From assembly GCA_964526225.1 (NCBI GenBank), contig CAZGLL010000007.1, forward strand, positions 1 to 59,859: a DNA stretch of 59,859 bases, in the 5' to 3' direction. Below are positions 35,813 through 48,088 of the stretch, piece by piece. Within the stretch, counting starts at the first letter, position 1. Each line of letters opens with the position of its first letter. Both the position numbers and the translations under genes were made by a program. The notes beneath the pieces were generated by a model. That model was not told the origin of the DNA. It was given only the letters and a program-made list of their open reading frames with translations, and ran no database searches. Origin of the DNA: DRYM01 sp964526225. Lineage in GTDB: Archaea > Thermoproteota > Thermoprotei_A > EX4484-217-1.

Positions 35813-35907
35813 TCTATTTGGTTCTAATTAGGAAATTTTTATTTAGAGTTTTCTCCTTTAACTAAACGACCCATTAATCTACAGTGCAAATAGGGGGCAA
35901 GCATTTA

Positions 35908-36213
35908 ATGTCTACTCTTTCAGAAATAGAGGCAATAGAGAGGGAAGCTGAAAAGCTAATTGAGGAAGCTAGGAGAAAAGCGGAGGAGCTTAGGAAAACT
36001 GCGGAGGAGAAAGCAAGAGAAATTCTTGAAACACCGCTTGACCTATCAGAAGCTAAGAAGAAAGCTGAAGAAATAATCGCAGAAGCTGAAGAACAAGCTA
36101 GAAGAATTGAGAGAGAAGGTAAAAATAAGGTGCAAGAGATTTTAAAGAAAGCTGAGTTGAAAAGTGAGAAAATAGCTTCAACAGTTCTCAAACACGTTAC
36201 GGGGTTAGCATAA
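35908..36213 (+). CDS. atpH: A/V-type ATP synthase subunit H (peripheral stalk)
   Basis: 101-aa almost purely helical, charged protein that pairs with subunit E in the peripheral stalk. Heptad-like coiled coil runs through EIEAIEREAEKLIEEARRKA and later segments. ATG 35908 is chosen for AGGGGGC about 9 nt upstream; the frame is open to 35884. First gene of the nine-gene ATPase operon and 2 nt before atpI. Confidence 0.85.
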   Translation: MSTLSEIEAIEREAEKLIEEARRKAEELRKTAEEKAREILETPLDLSEAKKKAEEIIAEAEEQARRIEREGKNKVQEILKKAELKSEKIASTVLKHVTGLA

Positions 36214-36215
36214 GA

Positions 36216-38222
36216 ATGTCTGCTCTCCCCTTCCTCCTCAGCCAGCCTGAACCTATGCTTAAAGCTAAGATAATAACCGTTAAAGACGAAGTAAGCAAAG
36301 TGTTAACAGCTCTTCACGCGTCACAAGCAATCCATGTTAAAGAAGCTAAGGAGCTTAAACCCTTAGAAAGGGAGCTTATTGAGAGGAGGAGGGGGGAGTT
36401 AGAGAACCTATTGAGAATTATTGATAGGTTCCTGATGAATGTTAGTAAGGAATATACTGTTGAAATAGAGGAGAAAATAGAACCATACACTATTCCCGAG
36501 CTTTTAGAGAAATATGAGAAACCTGTTATGGAAATTTACGCTAAAATGCAAACATTAGCAAACAAAATATCCGGTGTTCAGCAGAAGCTTTCTGAAACTG
36601 AAGCTAAAGTAAAATATTTAGAAGCACTATCTAAGGTAAGACCTAGCCTAAGAATTGTGGATTTAGACTTTAAGGGAAAAGTTATTTTTTCTAAGACAAT
36701 TGTTGTGCCTAAAGAGAGAGAGGAAGATTTTGAAGGAAAAATTAAAGAAGTAGCCGATATTGTAGCGAAAGCGGAGCTCACCGAACCCCCAGAAATAGTT
36801 TATGTTGTAGCAGGCTTACTTAGAAAGTATGACCTCATAATTAGGTTGGTTAGAGAATTAGGCCTCACCATTCTTCCCTACGAAAGAGAAGCAATGTACA
36901 TATCAGATTATGTGAAAAAGTTACGTGAAGAAATTGTCTCTCTAAAAAACGAGCTCGATAAGCTAAGCAGGGAATTTGCAAAACTTATTGAAGACAATTT
37001 AAAACAAGTCCTCATTCTTAAAATGCTATTAGAGAATGAAATGCTAAAGCTAAATGTTCTTGAAAAAGCTGCTGGAGCAAAATACATTACATTAATAGAG
37101 GGGTGGGTTCCTGAATCCTTAAGGAAGAAGCTTCTTTACGAACTACATAGTAATGTAAAATTCTTCTATGTTAGCTTTGAAAGAGCTAAACCTGAGGAAA
37201 ATCCTCCAACGAAAATGAAGAACCTAAACGTACTGAAATATTTTGAACCCTTAGTTAAATTCTATGGAGTTCCTAGATATACTGAATGGGATCCAACCCC
37301 GCTTGTAGCTTATTCTTTCTCAATATTCTTCGGACTAATGCTTGGTGATGTAATTTACGGTATACTTATGCTCTTAGTTGTGAGATACATTCTCGATAAG
37401 CTTGTTGAAAACCCTGAATCTGAAAACTACTTAACTTTTAAGAAAATGCTTTATGTTTCAGGGTTTGCATCCATAATTGCAGGTTTCCTTTACGGCTCAT
37501 ATCTTGGCGATACATTTAAACTTTTAGGAATAAACATACCTCCCCTTATTCCACAATTTACAGACCCGCTATCCTTAATTCTCTTAGCTATGGGCATAGG
37601 CTTAGTTCATGTTAATATAGCACATTTCCTAGGCTTAATCAAAGCGCTACATGAAAGAGATAAAGTAACTATAGCTAGTAAAATAGGCTTATTCATAACG
37701 GAAATTTTCGGGATACCATATGTTCTACTTAAAATGGCTAATTTCAAAGTATTTCCGATGCCTGATAGCTTCTATGATATGTTAATATATGGTGTTATAG
37801 TGGGCATTGCTTTCCTAGCTTATTCGCAAATAATGTCTATGAGGTTCTTTGGAACGTTCATGTGGATATTTGACATTACCGGCTTACTTGGAGATGTAAT
37901 GTCTTACACTAGGATCGCTGGTGTAGCCTTTGCGACAATATATCTTGCTTCAAGCTTTAACCTAATGACAAGAATGATTATTACAGGTTTCCAAGGGATT
38001 CTTCCGGGAATTATTGGGTTAGCTTTAGGTTCACTCTTTGGAGCAATAGTATTCTTCTTAGGACACCTACTTAACTTGGCACTAAGCATTATTGGACCAT
38101 TTATTCACTCATTACGACTCTGCTTTGTAGAATTTCTTCCAAAATTCTATGAAGGAGGAGGTATAGAATACAGTCCATTAAAGCTCATACTTAGGAGGAG
38201 AATAATAGTTAAACCATCCTAA
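36216..38222 (+). CDS. atpI: A/V-type ATP synthase subunit I (a-subunit)
   Basis: 668-aa stator subunit with a long cytosolic N-terminal half (about 1-350, coiled coil in the middle) and a membrane half with seven or eight segments. The essential ion-path arginine is in HSLRLCFVEFLPKFYEGGG near the C-terminus. GLMLGDVIYGILMLLVVRYI and GDVMSYTRIAGVAFATIYLA are family markers. It starts at ATG 36216. Confidence 0.95.
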   Translation: MSALPFLLSQPEPMLKAKIITVKDEVSKVLTALHASQAIHVKEAKELKPLERELIERRRGELENLLRIIDRFLMNVSKEYTVEIEEKIEPYTIPELLEKYEKPVMEIYAKMQTLANKISGVQQKLSETEAKVKYLEALSKVRPSLRIVDLDFKGKVIFSKTIVVPKEREEDFEGKIKEVADIVAKAELTEPPEIVYVVAGLLRKYDLIIRLVRELGLTILPYEREAMYISDYVKKLREEIVSLKNELDKLSREFAKLIEDNLKQVLILKMLLENEMLKLNVLEKAAGAKYITLIEGWVPESLRKKLLYELHSNVKFFYVSFERAKPEENPPTKMKNLNVLKYFEPLVKFYGVPRYTEWDPTPLVAYSFSIFFGLMLGDVIYGILMLLVVRYILDKLVENPESENYLTFKKMLYVSGFASIIAGFLYGSYLGDTFKLLGINIPPLIPQFTDPLSLILLAMGIGLVHVNIAHFLGLIKALHERDKVTIASKIGLFITEIFGIPYVLLKMANFKVFPMPDSFYDMLIYGVIVGIAFLAYSQIMSMRFFGTFMWIFDITGLLGDVMSYTRIAGVAFATIYLASSFNLMTRMIITGFQGILPGIIGLALGSLFGAIVFFLGHLLNLALSIIGPFIHSLRLCFVEFLPKFYEGGGIEYSPLKLILRRRIIVKPS

Positions 38223-38304
38223 TTACGGTCACATAAACTATAAGCCTCTATAATGTAAAAAATTAAAAACCCATACATGGAAAAAGGAAAGGGGGTAAAT
38301 AAAC

Positions 38305-38787
38305 ATGGAAATAGGTATCGGCCCGGCACTCGCAATAATAGGTGGAACATTAGCTTTAGCTGGGGGGCTAGCAGGTTCATCTATAGGAATAGGTGTTGCT
38401 GGTTCGGCAGGTGCAGCGGCTGTTTCCGAAGATCCTAAGCAGTTCAGAAACGTATTATTACTTGCATCATTGCCCATGACGCAAACATTCTATGGCCTAA
38501 TAATACTACTCTACATAATAACCCAGATATTACCAGGAATTCAAGCACTACCTATAGATGAAGCATTACAGAAAGGATTAATGGTGTTTGGAATAGGCCT
38601 TATAGCCGCTTTTGCTGAAGGATTCTCAGCAGCATACCAAGGAGTAATATGTTCCTCAGGTATAGCATTGCTACCTAAAACTAAAGGGCAAATTTTAGGT
38701 TCATCAATTATCTTAGCAGTTTATGCGGAGCTCTTCGGAGTCCTTGGAATGGTCTTCGCGATACTAACTCTAACCCTCGTAATATAA
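38305..38787 (+). CDS. atpK: A/V-type ATP synthase subunit K (proteolipid), two hairpins
   Basis: 160-aa rotor-ring subunit with four membrane helices, i.e. two fused hairpins. The only membrane carboxylate is Glu142 in VYAELFGVLG of helix 4. Helix 2 carries L56-P-M-T59-Q60-T-F-Y63, matching residues that bind Na+ in the Enterococcus hirae NtpK ring, and Gln112 lies in helix 3. Coupling ion cannot be settled: helix 2 looks Na+-like, while the Glu context resembles eukaryotic H+ rings. ATG 38305 follows GGGGGTAAAT. An 82-nt AT-rich spacer upstream may hold an internal promoter. Confidence 0.95.
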   Translation: MEIGIGPALAIIGGTLALAGGLAGSSIGIGVAGSAGAAAVSEDPKQFRNVLLLASLPMTQTFYGLIILLYIITQILPGIQALPIDEALQKGLMVFGIGLIAAFAEGFSAAYQGVICSSGIALLPKTKGQILGSSIILAVYAELFGVLGMVFAILTLTLVI

Positions 38788-38818
38788 AACCAGTAAAACT
38801 ACAAAAGGGAGATAAGAG

Positions 38819-39418
38819 TTGAGTGCTGAAGAAACAGCATTTGAGAGAGTAAGCAAGGCAATACTCGACAAAGCACGTGCTGAAGCAGAGGAGATTCTTA
38901 ATAAAGCCCGGAAAGAAGCAGAAGAAATAATTAATAAAGCAAAGCTTAGGAGAAGACAGGAACAGAAGAAAGAAGAAGCAAAGATAATTAATGATGCTAA
39001 AAGAAAGGCTAAAGCGGTAATAGTTAAGGCATTGCTTAAAGTTAGAAGAGAACAAACCGAAGTCAAAAAGAAGATCGTAGATAACATAGTAAATAGGGTT
39101 AGAGAAAATCTTGAAAAAAGAAACTTTGACGTTTCCGAATCCTTAAGAAAGCTTTTAAGTGAAGCATTACGAACACTACCGCAATCGGACTTAATAATTT
39201 ATGTTAGTAAAGCAGATATCGACACTATTAAGAAGATAGTTAAAGAAATGAAACTAGAGGCTCGCGTTAAAGACGTAAGAGAAGCAAACATCATTGGTGG
39301 GATCATCGTGGAAACCGTTGATGGCAAATTCCGTGTAGATAATAGCTATGAAACCAGGCTTGAAATGGTTCTTTCAAGGCTTCTACCAGAAATTTCTAAG
39401 GAACTCTTCGGTGAATAA
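38819..39418 (+). CDS. atpE: A/V-type ATP synthase subunit E (peripheral stalk)
   Basis: 199-aa stalk protein: N-terminal coiled coil (ILDKARAEAEEILNKARKEA) and a C-terminal globular head (ANIIGGIIVETVDGKFRVDN, the typical subunit E signature). The start is TTG 38819 with GGGAGATAAG upstream. It forms the stator stalk with subunit H and contacts subunit B. Confidence 0.94.
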   Translation: MSAEETAFERVSKAILDKARAEAEEILNKARKEAEEIINKAKLRRRQEQKKEEAKIINDAKRKAKAVIVKALLKVRREQTEVKKKIVDNIVNRVRENLEKRNFDVSESLRKLLSEALRTLPQSDLIIYVSKADIDTIKKIVKEMKLEARVKDVREANIIGGIIVETVDGKFRVDNSYETRLEMVLSRLLPEISKELFGE

Positions 39419-39420
39419 TC

Positions 39421-40581
39421 TTGTTTAGCGAGGAAACAATAACGTATCTAATGGTTTTTCTAACACCTGTAATATTCCTCTTCATACTAGCTTATTTTAC
39501 AAGTTTAAGTACTAGAAGATATGGAGCATATGGTTTCCTAGCTTCGCTACTTAAAGGGAAAGAGGCAAAATGCATTACCGAGCATCATGTCAAAGATGCA
39601 TTGAGAAAGAAAAGCTTAGAGGAAGCTCTTGAATCATTCAGTGGAACAGAACTTGGCACATATATTTCTGAGAGATCAGCCGCCATAAAAACTTATGATG
39701 ATGTCGAAAACTTAGCATATGAGCATCTTTCAAAGGATTATTCCTTCGTAAAAACATATCTTCCCAAAGATAGCTTAGCATTTTACAACATATATGTTGA
39801 AAAGTATGATTTATTCAATATTAAACAAGTTATTAGAAGATTAGTGTCGAAATCTTTACATAAAGTAAACTTCATACCTTTAGGTAAAATTTACGAAAGC
39901 GGCTTATTAGGCAAGCTTGAAGAAGCTTCATCTATAGATGATGTAGTAAACGTCGTTAGACAAGCAGGATTATATGATTACTCCGTAATTATTGAAGAAG
40001 CTCAGCCGAAGCTTTCATCGGAACGTGAAGCTTATAGGACAAGGGTTCTTTTAGAGAAAAGACTTGATGAAGAATACCTATCTAAACTTATGAAAATATC
40101 TCTTAAGCTTAGAGGTAGGGAACAGCTATTGCCAGCAATAGGTTCGTTAATAGACTTAAACATTGTTAATATTGTTGTTAGATCAATTGCTTCTAAGAGC
40201 CAAAAAGATGTAGGTGAACTTATACCTGAGGTATTCTACGTTTTAACTAAAGAAGGTGTTAAAAGCTTACTTGATGCAAGAAATTTTGAGGAACTCTCTG
40301 AAAAATTAGAACATACACCCTACTCTGAAATCGGAAAGAAAATTATCGATATATACAAGACAACAGGAGATGTACTACTTGTTGAAAAAGAAATTTTAGA
40401 TTATGCTCTTGGTAAAATTAAAGAGAACGTTTCTACAGCACTCCATACGCCAGCTGTTTTATTACATTACTTCCTTACTAAGGAAAGAGAAATTAAGCTT
40501 ACACTTCTCTTCTTCAGATTATTTTTCCAAAAAATACCATATGAAAAATATTTACCCTACCTTAAAGTAGGTGTTTCATGA
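39421..40581 (+). CDS. atpC: A/V-type ATP synthase subunit C (rotor socket)
   Basis: 386-aa all-helical funnel (V-ATPase d/AC39-like) that links the K ring to the central stalk. It has a hydrophobic N-terminus (YLMVFLTPVIFLFILAYFTS) and the family pattern of repeated helices with YDLFNIKQVIRRLVSK and RGREQLLPAIGSLIDLNIVN. The start is TTG 39421 with GGTGA upstream. The N-terminal hydrophobic stretch is unusual for a peripheral subunit and could be a membrane anchor. Confidence 0.9.
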   Translation: MFSEETITYLMVFLTPVIFLFILAYFTSLSTRRYGAYGFLASLLKGKEAKCITEHHVKDALRKKSLEEALESFSGTELGTYISERSAAIKTYDDVENLAYEHLSKDYSFVKTYLPKDSLAFYNIYVEKYDLFNIKQVIRRLVSKSLHKVNFIPLGKIYESGLLGKLEEASSIDDVVNVVRQAGLYDYSVIIEEAQPKLSSEREAYRTRVLLEKRLDEEYLSKLMKISLKLRGREQLLPAIGSLIDLNIVNIVVRSIASKSQKDVGELIPEVFYVLTKEGVKSLLDARNFEELSEKLEHTPYSEIGKKIIDIYKTTGDVLLVEKEILDYALGKIKENVSTALHTPAVLLHYFLTKEREIKLTLLFFRLFFQKIPYEKYLPYLKVGVS

Positions 40582-40582
40582 A

Positions 40583-40942
40583 TTGAGTATTAAAGGTAAA
40601 ATAAAAGAGTACGGAATAGCAGTAGTTGGTGATGAAAACTTGGTGTTAGGATTCAGACTTGCCGGAATCTCAAAAGTTTATGAAGTATCTGGGTCTGAAG
40701 ACGAAGTAAGGAAAAAGGTTAGGAAATACGTTTCGGAGCTTTTAGAAGACCCTGAAGTGGGAGTTATAATTTTACAGGATACTTTAGAAAAACATGTTGA
40801 AGACATACTTGAAACTTATATGGGGAAATCCGTTCCAGTTGTTGTTTCAGTCCCCGGAATTGAGGGTCCAACACATCCTGATGTTAAAGAGTACTATAAA
40901 CAATATGTTAAAAGAATTATAGGTTTTGCAGTTGAATTTTAG
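40583..40942 (+). CDS. atpF: A/V-type ATP synthase subunit F
   Basis: 119-aa Rossmann-like central-stalk subunit. Markers are YGIAVVGDENLVLGFRLAGI near the N-terminus and VIILQDTLEKHVEDILETYM. TTG 40583 has AGGTG 9 nt upstream; GTG 40571 is in frame but overlaps that site. It follows atpC with coupling. Confidence 0.92.
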   Translation: MSIKGKIKEYGIAVVGDENLVLGFRLAGISKVYEVSGSEDEVRKKVRKYVSELLEDPEVGVIILQDTLEKHVEDILETYMGKSVPVVVSVPGIEGPTHPDVKEYYKQYVKRIIGFAVEF

Positions 40943-40953
40943 GGTGATAGAAA

Positions 40954-43900
40954 ATGGTAGTAGGTAGGATTTGGAGAATTTCGGGACCTCTAGTAATAGC
41001 TGAGGGTATGAAGGGTTCGCTAGTTTACGAAGTAGTAGAAGTTGGCGAGGAAGCATTAATAGGTGAAATAATAGGTTTAGAAGGAGATAAAGCAATAATA
41101 CAGGTTTACGAAGACACTTCAGGATTAACTGTTGGAGAAAAAGTCGTAGGTACAGGTAAGCCCTTAGTTGCCGAGTTAGGTCCGGGAATAGTAGGCGTAG
41201 TTTACGATGGTCTTCAGAGGCCATTAAGCGTTTTAGAAACATTTGTCGGACCCTTCATTAGAAGAGGTGTTAGAGCACATGCTCTACCTAGGGATAAGAA
41301 GTGGCACTTTAAACCGCTAATTAAACCCGGAACCAAAGTTTATGGTGGAGAAATAATAGGAACAACACCTGAAACTCCAATAATAGAGCATAAGATTATG
41401 ATACCTCCTAATACCAGAGGAGTCGTTAAAGAGGTTGCTCCAGAAGGAGACTACACAATAGAGGAACCCGTGGTAATTCTTGAACATAACGGTCAGAAAA
41501 TTGAAGTTAAAATGTACCATAAATGGCCTGTTAGAAAGCCTAGACCTTATAGGAGAAAGCTTGATCCAGAAGAACCTTTAATCACAGGTACGAGAGTTAT
41601 CGACTACATGTTCCCGCTAGCTAAGGGAGGTAAAGCAGCAATACCAGGAGGCTTCGGAACAGGAAAATGTGTTATGCCAGGTACACCTGTTCTACTATCT
41701 GATGGAAGCATCAAAATAATAGACAAAATATTTGAAAAGGCTAAAGGAGGAAAACCAGATAATAGATTTGCCGAAGAAATATATAAGCTAAATGAGCCAC
41801 TAGAGCTTTTAGGTTTTGACGGTGAAAAAATAAAGCCTGTAAAAGCAACATATGTTTATCGAGGATTCACTAACAAAATAGTTGAAATAGAGACTGCAAG
41901 CGGAAGAAAAATAAGAGTTACTCCAGAACATAAGCTAGTAATTTTCAATCCTGAAAATGGCTTCGAAGAGATTGAAGCCAGAAATATGCAAGCTGGAATG
42001 TTCCTAGTCATTCCAAGGAAAATAAGGATATTGGCGGAGAAGGTAAAGCTACCTATAGAGAGCTTAGCGAAATACGATGACGTAGTAAGCAGGGATGAAG
42101 CATTTAATAAGGAGCTAAGGAGCCTACTGCTAGCAACAATGAAACTAGGGAAGTTAAATGAGCTTCTAAAGAAAACAGGTCTTTCTAAGAAAATCATTAG
42201 GACTTTAGCCTATAAAAGAGACTCTGCAATACCGTTAAAGCTTATTGTTGCCCTTAAGAACATTTATGGTTCAATGGATTATCCAAAAGTTTTTGGGCTG
42301 AGAAGAAGTAAGCTTACAATAAAAATGCCAAACGTGATAACAGAGGAATTAGCTGAATTGCTAGGGCTAATAATTTCTGATGGCTTAATTACAAAGAGAA
42401 GCGTGAGATTCTTCAATAACGATAAGATATTACGTGAAAGATTCAAGCATCTTATGAAGAACCTTTTCGGCATTGATGCTAAAGAGAAATTATTCGGAAC
42501 AGTATATGGGGTTGAAGTGCATTCAGCATTAATAGCTAGATTAATGAGAGAGCTAGGTGTTCCTGAAAAGAAGAAATCACGTAATGCTAAAGTTCCTAAA
42601 GAAATATTGAAATCCCCTGATAACATTGTAGCTGCATTCCTAAGAGGTCTATTTCTTGGAGATGGTAGTTTTAGCGGAAACACTATAGAATACGTAACGG
42701 TTTCTACAGAACTTGCTACAGGTATAACATATCTTTTAAGCAGACTCGGAATACTGTACTCGGCTAAGATAAGCGAAAAAAGAAGCAGAATATATATTAC
42801 GGGAATTCAAGAGCTCAGAAGGTTTTATAAGCTAATATTAAAGAGCGCACCTAAGATAGATAAGGTTGTTAAATTAGAGAACTACATCAAAAGGAAACGA
42901 GAAACTAGGTTAGCAAGAGAAGCAATCCCCATATCCCCAAGAATTCTCAAAGAGATCTATAAGATACTCTCTAAGAGAGAGCTTGAGAAAAGAGGTATTC
43001 ACATAGGCAACCAACTATATCTTGGAGAAAACATTAGCAAACAAGGCTTAGAAAAAATACTTACCATAACCATTAGGCGTAAGAGCAATTTGCAACTATT
43101 GAACTTCATAGAACATGTATTGAAAGCTATGGAGAGCGTGGCTTTAGACAAAGTAGTTAATGTTATAATCCGTGACTATCCTACCGTAGTTTATGATTTA
43201 ACAGTTGAAGAAACTCATAATTTCATAGGCGGTGAAGTCCCAACAATATTCCATAATACAGTTACATTACAGCAACTTACCAAGTGGTCCTATAGCCAAC
43301 TAAACATCTACGTTGGTTGTGGAGAAAGAGGAAACGAAATGGCGGATGCACTCTACGGATTCCTCAAACTAAAAGATCCAAGAACAGGGAGGCCGCTTAG
43401 AGAGAAGGCAGTTTTCATAGCGAATACCTCAAATATGCCTGTAGCTGCGAGAGAAACCAGTGTTTTCCTAGGAATAACTATTGGGGAATACTTCAGAGAC
43501 ATGGGATACGATGTTCTCTTAGTAGCAGACTCAACTTCCAGATGGGCTGAAGCTATGAGAGAAATTTCTGGAAGACTAGAGGAAATGCCTGGTGAAGAAG
43601 GATTCCCAGCATATCTTGGCTCAAGATTAGCAGAATTCTATGAGAGAGCAGGTAGAGTAGAGGTTGCTGGAGAACCTCCAAGAATAGGCTCAGTCACGGT
43701 AGTTGGAGCTGTAAGTCCGCCAGGAGCAGACTTTAGTGAACCAGTAACGCAGAACACTCTAAGAATAATTAAAGCCCTTTTCGCATTAGATGTAGCATTA
43801 GCTAATAGAAGACACTTCCCAGCAGTGAACTGGCTAATGAGCTATAGCCTATACGTTGAAACCGTAGAGAAATGGTGGAGGAAAATAGATCCGGAATGGA

Positions 43901-44310
43901 GGAAAATAAGAGATACAGCAATGAAGCTTCTGCAGGAAGAAGCAGAACTTGAAGAAATAGTTAGACTAGTAGGTCCTGAAGCACTACCTGAGAAAGACAA
44001 GTTAACGCTTGAAGTTGCGAGAATGATTAGAGAAGACTTTCTAATGCAGAGTGCATTCCACGAAATAGACACTTTCTCACCACCGGAGAAAACTCATTTA
44101 ATGATGAAAACCATCATAAGATTCTATGAGAAAGCAAAGAGCGTATTGGAAATGGGAATAACGGTTGATGAAATAAGGAAACTACCTGTAAAGTACAGGA
44201 TAGCTAGAATGAAAGAAATACCCTACGATAAGGTTGAAGAAGAAATAAAGAAAATCTGGCTTGAAATGGACAAAGAATTCAAAGATCTAGTTGAAAAAAG
44301 AATGGGGTGA
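40954..44310 (+). CDS. atpA: A/V-type ATP synthase catalytic subunit A, with intein
   Basis: Precursor of 1118 aa that should splice to 588 aa, the normal size. The exteins hold the A-subunit bulge domain (RGVRAHALPRDKKWHF) and the Walker A loop GGFGTGK joined to T, which the intein cuts between Lys238 and the Thr. They also hold the Walker B-side VADSTSRWAEAMREISGRLE and the C-terminal helical domain. ATP hydrolysis or synthesis takes place here, so no active enzyme can form before protein splicing. The start is ATG 40954 after GGGTGA. Confidence 0.96.
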   Translation: MVVGRIWRISGPLVIAEGMKGSLVYEVVEVGEEALIGEIIGLEGDKAIIQVYEDTSGLTVGEKVVGTGKPLVAELGPGIVGVVYDGLQRPLSVLETFVGPFIRRGVRAHALPRDKKWHFKPLIKPGTKVYGGEIIGTTPETPIIEHKIMIPPNTRGVVKEVAPEGDYTIEEPVVILEHNGQKIEVKMYHKWPVRKPRPYRRKLDPEEPLITGTRVIDYMFPLAKGGKAAIPGGFGTGKCVMPGTPVLLSDGSIKIIDKIFEKAKGGKPDNRFAEEIYKLNEPLELLGFDGEKIKPVKATYVYRGFTNKIVEIETASGRKIRVTPEHKLVIFNPENGFEEIEARNMQAGMFLVIPRKIRILAEKVKLPIESLAKYDDVVSRDEAFNKELRSLLLATMKLGKLNELLKKTGLSKKIIRTLAYKRDSAIPLKLIVALKNIYGSMDYPKVFGLRRSKLTIKMPNVITEELAELLGLIISDGLITKRSVRFFNNDKILRERFKHLMKNLFGIDAKEKLFGTVYGVEVHSALIARLMRELGVPEKKKSRNAKVPKEILKSPDNIVAAFLRGLFLGDGSFSGNTIEYVTVSTELATGITYLLSRLGILYSAKISEKRSRIYITGIQELRRFYKLILKSAPKIDKVVKLENYIKRKRETRLAREAIPISPRILKEIYKILSKRELEKRGIHIGNQLYLGENISKQGLEKILTITIRRKSNLQLLNFIEHVLKAMESVALDKVVNVIIRDYPTVVYDLTVEETHNFIGGEVPTIFHNTVTLQQLTKWSYSQLNIYVGCGERGNEMADALYGFLKLKDPRTGRPLREKAVFIANTSNMPVAARETSVFLGITIGEYFRDMGYDVLLVADSTSRWAEAMREISGRLEEMPGEEGFPAYLGSRLAEFYERAGRVEVAGEPPRIGSVTVVGAVSPPGADFSEPVTQNTLRIIKALFALDVALANRRHFPAVNWLMSYSLYVETVEKWWRKIDPEWRKIRDTAMKLLQEEAELEEIVRLVGPEALPEKDKLTLEVARMIREDFLMQSAFHEIDTFSPPEKTHLMMKTIIRFYEKAKSVLEMGITVDEIRKLPVKYRIARMKEIPYDKVEEEIKKIWLEMDKEFKDLVEKRMG
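41668..43257 (+). mobile_element. Intein in subunit A at the Walker A loop (530 aa)
   Basis: It starts Cys1 (CVMPGTPVLL) and ends VPTIFHN before Thr+1. Block B is IRVTPEHKL and block F is VVYDLTVEETHNFI. Two LAGLIDADG motifs, LLGLIISDGLI and FLRGLFLGDGSF, keep their acidic residues, though the second has Leu before Gly-Asp. The site within GxGK/T of the catalytic ATPase subunit is the well-known VMA-b site also used in Thermococcales. The length of 530 aa is larger than the classic ones because of helical additions before the first motif and after the second. Confidence 0.95.
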
Positions 44311-44318
44311 AATAGGTT

Positions 44319-47375
<3,057 letters not shown>

Positions 47376-47437
47376 AACATCTTATTTAAATGAACTACAA
47401 CAATCTTTGACCTTGCATAATAGCGAGAGTGAATCTA

Positions 47438-48088
47438 ATGAGTTCAGTGAAAGTGTTAAAGGTAAGGCCAACTAAGATAGAGCTAATAAGGCTTAAGCGG
47501 AGACTAGTACTAGCCAGGAGAATCCATAGGATACTTAGGGAAAGACTAACAATTCTTGTAGCTGAGTTCTTAGACATAGCACGTAAAACAGTAAAGCTAA
47601 GAGAGGAACTGCATAGGAAAGCTGAAGAAGCATATTTTGCATTAACATTAGCTTACGGATATCATGGGAGAAAAGGTCTTGAAAAGGAAGCATTAGCTGT
47701 TGAAAGAAAAGTTAGTGCGGTTTTCGGAATAAACAACATTATGGGCGTGAAAGTACCTCTTATAGAAACTGAGAAATTAGAGAGAACATTAGCTGAGAGA
47801 GGATATTCTTTAGCTAACACTACACTATACATTGATGAGGCGGCTAAAAGATTTGAAGAACTACTAAGGCTTTCAATAGAGCTTGGGGAAGCAGAAAAAA
47901 CCTTAGAAAAACTTGGAATGGAAATTAAGAAAATGAGAAGAAGAGTCAATGTTCTAGAGCACATACTCATACCGAGAATAGAGGCTACAATAAAATACTT
48001 ATCTATGAAGTTCGAAGAAAGGGAAAGAGAGGAAAGAGCAAGACTGAAAAGAGTAAAGGTTATCTTATCTAGAAGGCGCGGAGAATGA
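47438..48088 (+). CDS. atpD: A/V-type ATP synthase subunit D (central stalk)
   Basis: 216-aa coiled-coil shaft that rotates inside the A3B3 hexamer. Its N- and C-terminal helices (VRPTKIELIRLKRRLVLARR and RRVNVLEHILIPRIEATIKY) form the shaft, typical of subunit D. ATG 47438 has GAGAGTGA upstream. Last gene of the ATPase operon; it overlaps the next gene by 4 nt. Confidence 0.94.
   Translation: MSSVKVLKVRPTKIELIRLKRRLVLARRIHRILRERLTILVAEFLDIARKTVKLREELHRKAEEAYFALTLAYGYHGRKGLEKEALAVERKVSAVFGINNIMGVKVPLIETEKLERTLAERGYSLANTTLYIDEAAKRFEELLRLSIELGEAEKTLEKLGMEIKKMRRRVNVLEHILIPRIEATIKYLSMKFEEREREERARLKRVKVILSRRRGE

Noticed and set aside
38708..39087. Antisense frames of 105 and 115 aa over subunit E
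   Set aside because: Serine-, phenylalanine- and leucine-rich shadow translations of a charged coiled-coil gene, without ribosome-binding sites.
40847..41242. 131-aa minus-strand frame across atpF-atpA
   Set aside because: Leucine-rich shadow opposite two well-identified ATPase genes.
429..43257. Equal length (530 aa) of the Cbf5 and subunit A inteins as a sign of recent duplication
   Set aside because: The two sequences differ widely; the Cbf5 intein is much closer to the 547-aa subunit B intein, so the equal length is chance.
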